A stretch of 10,785 bases of DNA from Christensenella sp. UBA941 (GTDB taxonomy: Bacteria > Bacillota > Clostridia > Christensenellales > UBA941), in the NCBI GenBank assembly GCA_002293365.1, contig DBDD01000103.1, forward strand, positions 1 through 10,785, written 5' to 3'. The notes under the pieces were generated by a model. The model ran no database searches, was not told the origin of the DNA, and saw only the letters and a list, made by a program, of their open reading frames with translations. Numbering within the stretch: the stretch's first letter is position 1; the number at the start of each line of letters is the position of its first letter. A program made the position numbers and the translations under genes. This document shows, one piece after another, positions 6,147-10,785 of this stretch.

Positions 6147-6262
6147 TAGGTATGCGCTGATCAATTCGAATTTCTGCAGGGGCGAACTGTGTTCGCCCGT
6201 GGTGTATTGCGGGCGAACGCAGTTCGCCCCTACAGGTTATTGCATTAATCAGCATTTACTTA
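6147..6262. mobile_element. MITE-like 116-bp palindromic element
   Basis: Two 53-nt arms (6147-6199 and 6210-6262) surround a 10-nt loop. The inner 26 nt (6174-6199 versus 6210-6235) match at 24 of 26 positions when folded; the outer 27 nt match at 16 of 27, including GCTGATCAAT (6156-6165) against ATTAATCAGC (6244-6253). Each inner arm also forms its own GGGCGAAC/GTTCGCCC hairpin. Both ends terminate in TA, compatible with a TA target duplication of IS630/Tc1-type MITEs; this is inference, and there is no transposase in the window. The core repeats at 2766-2790. Confidence 0.7.
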
Positions 6263-6265
6263 GTT

Positions 6266-6289
6266 GATAAGGGGCGGCGCCCCCTTATC
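6266..6289. repeat. Strong inverted repeat between convergent genes
   Basis: GATAAGGGG (6266-6274) and CCCCTTATC (6281-6289) form a 9-bp stem with a 6-nt loop. It lies between the plus-strand holin gene and the minus-strand DJ-1 gene and could act as a bidirectional transcription stop, but neither side has a T-run, so it is not a standard intrinsic terminator. Confidence 0.6.
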
Positions 6290-6309
6290 GATCCCCGCGT
6301 TACCGATTC

Positions 6310-6954
6310 CTAACCGCGCTGCGGCAAGCTTTGCATGAGCGCAAAAAAGTGCTCGGGCTTGCCGGTGTTAAAGTAGTCGTACCAGTATTCCAGGGCGTCC
6401 GTTTGAAATACGCCCAAACGACCGATTATCCGCTTCGCCCATGGCAATGCTCCGGTGCAGCCCGCCGTGATAAGATTGTCGTCCGCTGCGGACGGCTCGT
6501 CAACATAAAAGCCTTGACCCTTATAGCTTGGACACATCATTTCGAGAAAGCCCGGCCCGTTGCTGGTATGCGGGCGGTTATCCAGCAGCCCCGCGTTGGC
6601 GAGGGCTGCCGTGGCCCCGCATATCGCGCACACCGTAGCGCCCGAGGCGAGAAACTCGCCCGCTTTTTCGATGATCGCGCCGTGCTTCGGGTCGCTCCAT
6701 GTATCCGCTCCCGGCAACAGCAAGACGCTGCTTTCATCCGTTGCGATATCGCCGATAACGCAGTCGGGCGTTATCGTCATGCCGCCCATCGTCTTAATCG
6801 GCTCCTTGGAACAGCCGAGAGTTTTAAGCGAAACGCGTGGCGCGCCGCTCTTAAAAAACCGGCCGGAATTCAGCTCTGCGGCAACATACCCCAGCTCCCA
6901 GTCGGCTAAAGTATCCAGCACGTACACATAGACCGTATAATTGGATTTGCTCAT
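6310..6954 (-). CDS. DJ-1/PfpI-family protein (class I glutamine amidotransferase-like)
   Basis: 214-aa cytoplasmic protein of the DJ-1/PfpI superfamily. Members act as chaperones, proteases, glyoxalases or hydrolases; the substrate cannot be told here. Visible features: strand-turn TVYVYVLDTLADWELGY with the conserved acidic residue E20 that pairs with the nucleophile; LLLPGADTW (about 78-86); nucleophile elbow VCAICGATAAL with C112; H129 in NRPHTSNGPG, typical of the PfpI_3-type subgroup; and GCTGALPWAKRIIGRLGVF. The length is slightly above the usual 190-200. The start is ATG at 6954. The frame extends to a GTG at 6978 but homologues begin near MxKxxYxYVLDT, and 6954 is immediately coupled (ATGA) to a short upstream frame at 6951-7004. 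It follows a WYL regulator, which may control it. Confidence 0.9.
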   Translation of the reverse strand: MSKSNYTVYVYVLDTLADWELGYVAAELNSGRFFKSGAPRVSLKTLGCSKEPIKTMGGMTITPDCVIGDIATDESSVLLLPGADTWSDPKHGAIIEKAGEFLASGATVCAICGATAALANAGLLDNRPHTSNGPGFLEMMCPSYKGQGFYVDEPSAADDNLITAGCTGALPWAKRIIGRLGVFQTDALEYWYDYFNTGKPEHFFALMQSLPQRG

Positions 6955-7004
6955 GCTCTCACCGCATATTCCCGGCACAAAGCGCCATACCTCGATTCGA
7001 ACAC
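6951..7004 (-). CDS. Possible 17-aa leader peptide coupled to the DJ-1 gene
   Basis: GTG start at 7004 with GGAGGG (7012-7017) exactly 7 nt upstream, encoding MFESRYGALCREYAVRA and ending at TGA that overlaps the DJ-1 start codon as ATGA (6951-6954). The DJ-1 gene itself has only a poor, very close GGTGAG before its ATG, so ribosomes may load at the strong upstream site and re-initiate. It could also be the 3' remnant of a lost gene: the frame stays open back to about 7031, where an in-frame TAA ends it. No homology is recognised. Confidence 0.4.
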   Translation of the reverse strand: MFESRYGALCREYAVRA

Positions 7005-7062
7005 CGTCGCGCCCTCCGCATCTTTTTTATCATCTTAGCAGAGCGAACACGACAACAGTGCG

Positions 7063-7977
7063 TCATGTTTGATTGTATCGTAAAAGAATATTCTCAGCCG
7101 CGGCTTTCAAATCCTCCGCAATAAACTCCGGCGCCAATACCTTCACCTTGCCGCCGAAGCCGAGCAGCCAGCCTAGAATGTAATCGCGCTTTGTAAACCC
7201 GATTTCAAAGCGCAGCCCCTCGGCCGTCTCCTCGTAACAATCCAAGCCATAGGCATCGATGAGCTGATATTTCGCCGAAGGATCAAAAAGCGCGACCAGC
7301 CTGTTTTCTTTTTCTTCATCAAACCAGGCCGTGAAATCGCGCTTATCCGCCGGTATTTCGCGCGGCGCAAACCGCTCGCCGCATAGACGCAGATTCCATA
7401 AGCGCTGGAGCTTGAACAAACGAAAATCCGACCTCTCCAGGCAATAGCCGAAAACATACCACGCCGTCCGTTGAAAGACGGCGAAGTAAGGCTCGATGCG
7501 GCGGCGAACCTCGCCCTTTTCGTAGATATAGTCGAACTCTACGACTTGGCCGGACAGCGCGGCGCGCTTTATCAATTCGATTTTTTGGGTGAGCTCCCCC
7601 CGGCCGTGGGAGGCGAGGTCGATAATTACGGGCTCGCGCATAGAAACAACCGAATCGGCATTGGCGTGGAGCTTATCCAATACGCGTTCTATGGCGGGCC
7701 GCTCCATCACGGTGCCGATTCCTTTCAGCGCGGCGATAATATCGGATAGCTCATTGGCCGTTAAGACGCTCTTGTCCAGCTTGAACCCTTCGGCAATAGT
7801 TATGCCGCCGCCGCTTCCCTGACGGGTGACGACGGGGATTCCCGCCATGCACATGGCGTCGATATCCCGCCCGATCGTGCGGCGGCTGACCTCGAACCTT
7901 TCCGCCAGCTCCGGCGCGGTTATGCTGTCTCTTTGCAAAAGTATCGTCAGTATGCCCAGCATGCGGTCGAGCTTCAT
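7063..7977 (-). CDS. WYL-domain transcriptional regulator (YafY/DeoR-like)
   Basis: 304-aa DNA-binding regulator. The N-terminal winged HTH (about residues 3-60) includes ITAPELAERFEVSRRTIGRDIDAM, then GIPVVTRQGSGGGITIAEGF. The WYL ligand-sensing domain spans about 135-205, with VEFDYIYEKGEVRRRIEPYF and the signature variant WYVFGYC (173-179, V in place of L), followed by the C-terminal WCX region (FTKRDYILGWLLGFGGKVKVL). The length is typical (about 300-320). The start is ATG at 7977, 1 nt after the murC stop (TAATATG). I see no Shine-Dalgarno site, so translation probably depends on ribosomes ending murC; an in-frame TTG at 7986 is an alternative. Targets are unknown; the downstream DJ-1 gene is the natural candidate. 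Confidence 0.93.
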   Translation of the reverse strand: MKLDRMLGILTILLQRDSITAPELAERFEVSRRTIGRDIDAMCMAGIPVVTRQGSGGGITIAEGFKLDKSVLTANELSDIIAALKGIGTVMERPAIERVLDKLHANADSVVSMREPVIIDLASHGRGELTQKIELIKRAALSGQVVEFDYIYEKGEVRRRIEPYFAVFQRTAWYVFGYCLERSDFRLFKLQRLWNLRLCGERFAPREIPADKRDFTAWFDEEKENRLVALFDPSAKYQLIDAYGLDCYEETAEGLRFEIGFTKRDYILGWLLGFGGKVKVLAPEFIAEDLKAAAENILLRYNQT

Positions 7978-7978
7978 A

Positions 7979-9355
7979 TTATTCAACGAATATTTTCGAG
8001 CGCACGTTTACATCGCCCGAGCCGAGCGTTACGACTATATCGCCCGGGCGCGCGTTTTCGTCTAAGTATTGCTTGATTTCTTCGAACGTGGGTATGTATG
8101 AAGCGCTTGCGCCGCTTTGGTTTATGCCGCGCACCATGTCCCGCGCGTGAACCTCGCCCTTGTCGACCTCGCGGCCGGGATAAATATCCGGAACGAGGAC
8201 TTCGTACGCGCCTAAAAAGCAATCCCCCGGTTCGAGGAAAAGCGTCTTCGCGCGGGTATAGGAGTTGCACTGGAACACCACGAATACGCGCTCGTGCGGC
8301 GTCATATTCGCCCCCTGGAGGCACGCGCGTATTTCGGAGGGGTGATGCGCGTAGTCGTGGAAGACGCGCACGCCGTTTCTTTCGCCGTAGTACTCGAAGC
8401 GGCGCTTTGTAAGCCTATATTGAGCCAGCCCTTCGGCGACGGCGCTAAACGGGACGCCGAGCTCTTCCAAAACCGTTATCGCGGCGAGTGCGTTTTGGAC
8501 GTTGTGCATCCCGACGACGCCCAGCTCTATCCTCCCCCGGTTCTCTCCGCCCGCGATACAATCGAACGAGACGTGTCCGAATTCGTTCGCGCTTATCGCC
8601 TTGGCGGTATAATCCGCGCTATTGAGGCCATAAGTCGTATACCTACGGCCCGATTGCTCCGCGACGCGTTTGGAGCGCTCGTCGTCAGAACAGATATAAA
8701 GCGCCCCGTTTTCCGGCAGCATATTTACAAATTCGAGGAACGTCGCCTCGATATGTTCGATATTGCGGTAACAATCCAGATGGTCGTCGTCTATGTTGTT
8801 TATTAGGATGCGCGTAGGCGAAAGCTCCAAAAAGCTTTGGACGTATTCGCACGCTTCCGTAACGAGCAGCCCGGACGTCCCCAAAAGCGTGCCTCCGTTT
8901 AAAAAGTCGGCGTGCGCGCCGACGTGAACCGTCGCGTCGGTTTTAGAGCGTTGCAATACAAGCGCGATCATGCTCGTTATCGTCGTCTTGCCGTGGCAGC
9001 CCGCTATACAGACCACGTCGTCGTAATGGGCGCTAATCTGCCCCAAGAGCGACGAACGCTCCAATTCCGGAATATTCAGCTTTATCGCGGCCGCGCGCTC
9101 GGGATTGTCTGGTTTTATCGCCGCGGAATAGATAAGCAAATCCTTCCCGAGCACGTTCTCTTCCCGCTGACCGATCTCTACGTCGATACCCGCGCCGGCC
9201 AGGCGCTCTGTAAAAACCGATTCTGCCCTGTCTGACCCGGAGACCTCGTATCCCTTGGATTTCAGCATGCGCGCCAAGCCGTTCATGCTGCATCCGCCGA
9301 TACCGGCGAAATGTACGCGCTTGCCCTTGAAGTCGTCTATATGCGGCTTTGCCAT
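7979..9355 (-). CDS. murC: UDP-N-acetylmuramate--L-alanine ligase (MurC)
   Basis: Cytoplasmic peptidoglycan enzyme that attaches L-alanine to UDP-N-acetylmuramate using ATP. About 458 aa, the normal length. Motifs: N-terminal UDP-binding GIGGCSMNGLARML (about 18-31) and GSDR; ATP-binding loop GCHGKTTITSM (119-129); TEACEYVQSFL (166-176); NNIDDDHLDCYRNIEHIEATF (about 186-206); and HDYAHHPSEIRACLQGA in the C-terminal domain, which is diagnostic of MurC. The usual GTHGKTT has C at position 120 instead of T. The start chosen is ATG at 9355 (MAKPHIDDFKGKRVHF), where homologues begin; an in-frame ATG at 9370 has no ribosome site, and the site before 9355 (GGGG) is also weak. It is first in a tight operon with the WYL regulator. 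Confidence 0.97.
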   Translation of the reverse strand: MAKPHIDDFKGKRVHFAGIGGCSMNGLARMLKSKGYEVSGSDRAESVFTERLAGAGIDVEIGQREENVLGKDLLIYSAAIKPDNPERAAAIKLNIPELERSSLLGQISAHYDDVVCIAGCHGKTTITSMIALVLQRSKTDATVHVGAHADFLNGGTLLGTSGLLVTEACEYVQSFLELSPTRILINNIDDDHLDCYRNIEHIEATFLEFVNMLPENGALYICSDDERSKRVAEQSGRRYTTYGLNSADYTAKAISANEFGHVSFDCIAGGENRGRIELGVVGMHNVQNALAAITVLEELGVPFSAVAEGLAQYRLTKRRFEYYGERNGVRVFHDYAHHPSEIRACLQGANMTPHERVFVVFQCNSYTRAKTLFLEPGDCFLGAYEVLVPDIYPGREVDKGEVHARDMVRGINQSGASASYIPTFEEIKQYLDENARPGDIVVTLGSGDVNVRSKIFVE

Positions 9356-9393
9356 AGATCGATACCCCATTTCGATAATAGATTACCATCGCT

Positions 9394-9423
9394 ATTATAC
9401 GCCCTGAGCCAGTGTAAGTTCAA
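9394..9423 (-). promoter_or_regulatory. Sigma-A promoter of murC
   Basis: On the minus strand TTGAAC (9418-9423), an 18-nt spacer, then TATAAT (9394-9399), a perfect -10. The murC ATG at 9355 is 38 nt downstream. It faces away from the spoVG promoters in the same intergenic region. Confidence 0.7.
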
Positions 9424-9463
9424 GGCCATTAAATATACAAGATATTCTGACATTTTTCGACTA

Positions 9464-9472
9464 TGATATAAT
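9464..9472 (+). promoter_or_regulatory. Possible extended -10 promoter upstream of spoVG
   Basis: TGATATAAT (9464-9472) is an extended -10 with a perfect TATAAT. No good -35 is present at the usual distance (CTGACA at 9447-9452 is only 14 nt away). If used, it gives an RNA with a leader of about 190 nt before spoVG. The region is AT-rich, so chance occurrence is possible. Confidence 0.35.
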
Positions 9473-9589
9473 TATAACTCAAAAGATCGAATATGGTCAT
9501 TATTGGTCGATTATTCAATATTTTAACGTTTATAGGATTATTTGTTACAATTTCGTTTATTTTAGCGCTATTAAATCAAAATGTTTAAA

Positions 9590-9615
9590 AGGATATCACC
9601 ATAAAGCGGCGAATA
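9590..9615 (+). promoter_or_regulatory. Sigma-H-type promoter of spoVG
   Basis: AGGATAT (9590-9596), a 14-nt spacer, then GAATA (9611-9615). This matches the sigma-H consensus (AGGAWWT, then GAAT) and has the spacing I recall for the Bacillus subtilis spoVG promoter (AGGATTT-N14-GAATT). It lies about 55 nt before the spoVG start codon, the expected position. Confidence 0.72.
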
Positions 9616-9670
9616 CTGAAAACCAGTGAAACAGTTTAATTGGCGCTATCGAGAAAGAGGGTCGTCATAT

Positions 9671-9997
9671 ATGGAAATTAGTGATATCCGCATCCGCAAA
9701 ACGCTCCACGATGGAAAAATGAAAGCTGTCGTCTCCGTTACGTTCGATAATACGTTCGTCGTCCACGACATAAAGATCATCCAAGGGCACAGCGGCTATT
9801 TCGTCGCGATGCCTTCGCGCAGAATGCCCAACGGCGAATACCGCGACATAGCGCACCCGATAAATTCCGACGCCCGCAACCTCTTGCAGCGCAGCGTGCT
9901 CGACTATTACCTGAGCCACAAGCCGGACGACATAGGCGCGCTGGAAGATGATATTAATTATTTCGACTATAATTCTATCACCGGGGGCGGAATCTAA
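9671..9997 (+). CDS. spoVG: SpoVG, septation/regulatory nucleic-acid-binding protein
   Basis: 108-aa small protein conserved across Bacillota. It binds RNA and DNA and affects septation, cortex formation and virulence or stress genes. Sequence signature: MEISDIRIRKTLHDGKMKAV, then VTFDNTFVVHDIKIIQG, FVAMPSRRMPNGEYRDIAHPIN and a variable acidic tail ending NSITGGGI. The VHDI(K/R), FVAMPS and RDIAHPIN motifs are diagnostic. The start is ATG at 9671 with AGAGGG (9656-9661) 9 nt upstream; an upstream GTG at 9626 is in frame but lies near the sigma-H transcription start and is not supported. It is preceded by a sigma-H-type promoter. SpoVG also occurs in non-sporulating species, so it does not prove sporulation. 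Confidence 0.97.
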   Translation: MEISDIRIRKTLHDGKMKAVVSVTFDNTFVVHDIKIIQGHSGYFVAMPSRRMPNGEYRDIAHPINSDARNLLQRSVLDYYLSHKPDDIGALEDDINYFDYNSITGGGI

Positions 9998-10012
9998 GTT
10001 TCTTTTCCAAAA

Positions 10013-10080
10013 CCAAAAATCTTCGCGGGCCCGCGTCATTCATCTCGCCGCTGCTTTGATTTTTGGCCTTTTTCGTATTT
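10013..10080 (+). terminator. Possible terminator or structured 3' region after spoVG
   Basis: CCAAAAATC (10013-10021) pairs with GATTTTTGG (10058-10066), followed by CCTTTTTCGTATTTTTC. The loop carries the 12-nt palindrome CGCGGGCCCGCG (10024-10035). The same right arm (TTTTGGCC) can instead pair with GGCCAAAA at 10096-10103. The large loop makes this a weak intrinsic terminator; the T-rich tail supports it. Confidence 0.4.
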
Positions 10081-10168
10081 TTCTGTTGCGATCTCGGCCA
10101 AAATTCCATTTGCGACGATTTTGTTTTGACAAATTAGTGAAAACCGCTTAAATCTTTGAAAAAAGTAC

Positions 10169-10197
10169 TTGTACATCTTGGATTTAGCTGCTAGAAT
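10169..10197 (+). promoter_or_regulatory. Sigma-A promoter of the HU gene
   Basis: TTGTAC (10169-10174), a 17-nt spacer, TAGAAT (10192-10197). It gives a leader of about 58 nt containing a short hairpin GAATCA-GGTT-TGATTC (10213-10228). A second possible site upstream is TTGACA (10126-10131) with a poor -10 (TAAATC) at 17 nt. Confidence 0.68.
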
Positions 10198-10261
10198 ATA
10201 GCCAGCTTTTAAGAATCAGGTTTGATTCAGCAACAACATAACTTGAGGAGGAAATTTCCCA

Positions 10262-10534
10262 GTGAACAAAACCGAATTGATCGCCATGGTGGCAGAGAAA
10301 ACCGATTGCACGAAAAAAGAGGCTGAGAAAAATGTAACCGCCGTTCTGGACGCCATTACCGGAGCGCTCGTTAGCGGCGACAAGGTACAGCTCGTCGGAT
10401 TTGGAACGTTTGAAGTGAAAGCAAGACCTGCCCGCAAAGGTCATAACCCCCTTACCGGCGCGCCCATCGACATCGCGGCATCCAAGGCTCCCACCTTCAA
10501 AGCCGGCAAGGCGCTCAAAGACGCTGTTAACTAA
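10262..10534 (+). CDS. hup: HU family DNA-binding protein
   Basis: 90-aa histone-like nucleoid protein that bends and compacts DNA as a dimer. It opens MNKTELIAMVAEKTDCTKKEAEK, has the dimer core through LVSGDKVQLVGFGTFEVK, and the DNA-grasping beta-arm RPARKGHNPLTGAPIDIAASKAPTFKAGKALKDAVN. The RxARxGxNPxTG tip is the family signature. The length is exactly typical (90). The start is GTG at 10262 with GAGGAGG (10245-10251) 10 nt upstream, a strong site suiting an abundant protein. It has its own promoter and a clear terminator. The order HU then rqcP is common in Clostridia. Confidence 0.98.
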   Translation: MNKTELIAMVAEKTDCTKKEAEKNVTAVLDAITGALVSGDKVQLVGFGTFEVKARPARKGHNPLTGAPIDIAASKAPTFKAGKALKDAVN

Positions 10535-10583
10535 CGGCGACGGTTTTAGGCTTTCCCGTTTTGCGTCGGGTCTATGTTTACTT

Positions 10584-10606
10584 TGGCGGTTTTACCGCCA
10601 TTTTTT
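10584..10606 (+). terminator. Rho-independent terminator of the HU gene
   Basis: Stem TGGCGGT (10584-10590) and ACCGCCA (10594-10600) with loop TTT, followed directly by six T (10601-10606). It lies 50 nt after the HU stop codon. Confidence 0.9.
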
Positions 10607-10620
10607 GATTACGCTAATCC

Positions 10621-10694
10621 TGTAGGGTAGGGGTTCTGCTCCTGCTGCATCCGGCGCAATTATTTACCCGGCGGGAGCAGAGCCCCGCTCTACA
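10621..10694. repeat. Palindromic element with TGTAG/CTACA ends between HU and rqcP
   Basis: Imperfect inverted arms: 10621-10645 (TGTAGGGTAGGGGTTCTGCT plus CCTGC) and 10671-10694 (its reverse complement begins TGTAGAGCGGGGCTCTGCTC). They agree apart from a few substitutions and one single-base gap, and flank a 25-nt loop. The ends are the same as those of the elements at 2766-2790 and 6174-6235, but the core differs, so it is a related class or a separate family with similar ends. Confidence 0.65.
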
Positions 10695-10723
10695 ATTAAA
10701 GAACAGCCTGATTTGGATTATAA

Positions 10724-10785
10724 ATGAGATTAGATAAGTATTTAAAGGTATCGAGGCTGATCAAGCGGCGCAGCGTCGCAAACGA
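10724..10785 (+). CDS. rqcP: RqcP, S4-domain ribosome-associated quality control protein (5' end only)
   Basis: The first 20 codons are visible, reading MRLDKYLKVSRLIKRRSVAN; the rest lies beyond the window. This is the start of the S4 RNA-binding domain of RqcP (YabO), nearly identical to the opening I recall for the B. subtilis protein (MRLDKFLKVSRLIKRR). RqcP works with RqcH on stalled 50S subunits to add C-terminal alanine tails. The ATG at 10724 has no strong Shine-Dalgarno site (only GGAT upstream). It follows the HU gene, a frequent neighbour, but the HU terminator and a palindromic element (10621-10694) lie between them, so it may have its own promoter or depend on read-through. Confidence 0.9.
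   Translation, partial: MRLDKYLKVSRLIKRRSVAN

Larger units (their letters stand above)
9356..9670. other. Divergent murC-spoVG intergenic region
   Basis: AT-rich region without a credible gene. It holds the murC promoter, an extended -10 and the sigma-H-type promoter of spoVG, and a bulged inverted repeat (9563-9575 TAGCGCTATTAAA versus 9635-9648 TTTAATTGGCGCTA) that straddles the sigma-H promoter. Confidence 0.7.

Noticed and set aside
8294..8806. Plus-strand open frame of 170 codons
   Set aside because: Antisense to murC; no ribosome-binding site and no recognisable domain.
9626..9670. GTG start extending SpoVG by 15 residues
   Set aside because: SpoVG homologues begin at M-E-(I/V), and a good ribosome site precedes 9671; the extension sits almost at the predicted sigma-H transcription start.
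10024..10035. CGCGGGCCCGCG palindrome as a terminator or restriction-type signal
   Set aside because: As a hairpin it has no room for a proper loop and no T-run follows; it may be chance in a GC-rich patch, so it is only mentioned within the post-spoVG structure.
1..10785. tRNA, rRNA or known riboswitch
   Set aside because: No cloverleaf, rRNA segment or recognisable riboswitch core was seen on either strand by reading; a covariance-model search was not possible.

Overview
The window looks like chromosomal DNA of a Gram-positive Bacillota bacterium, most likely of class Clostridia. The reasons are the gene set (spoVG, HU and rqcP in a row, radA, an XRE/small membrane protein pair, an ABC-2 exporter), strong purine-rich Shine-Dalgarno sites, and near-consensus sigma-A promoters. 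A sigma-H-type promoter sits in front of spoVG. Composition is moderately GC-rich, and hairpin repeats ending in TGTAG/CTACA occur between genes. Genus or species cannot be named from the sequence alone.

Left part (1-4661), all on the minus strand and read right to left. radA (DNA repair ATPase) is followed, with an ATGA overlap, by a small membrane-anchored protein of unknown function. Next come an XRE regulator and an overlapping four-helix membrane protein, and then an ABC exporter ATPase with its permease (ATGA overlap; the permease runs off the left edge). Each of the three units has its own recognisable promoter.

Middle (4842-6123), plus strand. An unrecognised two-helix membrane protein has an extracytoplasmic sensor-like domain and a cytoplasmic tail made of two arrays of five-residue repeats. 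A small LydA-like holin overlaps its 3' end, and the holin start lies inside the last repeat unit. A 116-bp palindromic MITE-like element (6147-6262) and a second inverted repeat follow, separating this pair from convergent genes.

Right-middle (6310-9355), minus strand. murC (cell-wall ligase) is followed after 1 nt by a WYL-domain regulator, then by a possible 17-residue leader peptide and a DJ-1/PfpI-family protein, all tightly coupled.

Right end (9671-10785), plus strand. spoVG, then an HU-type histone-like protein with its own promoter and terminator, another palindromic element, and the first 20 codons of rqcP (S4-domain ribosome quality control factor). The murC-spoVG intergenic region (9356-9670) holds divergent promoters: sigma-A for murC, and an extended -10 plus a sigma-H-type site for spoVG.

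Most genes are ordinary housekeeping. The least explained items are the repeat-tailed membrane protein/holin pair, the palindromic elements (one of which supplies a gene's stop codon), and the leader-peptide arrangement before the DJ-1 gene.
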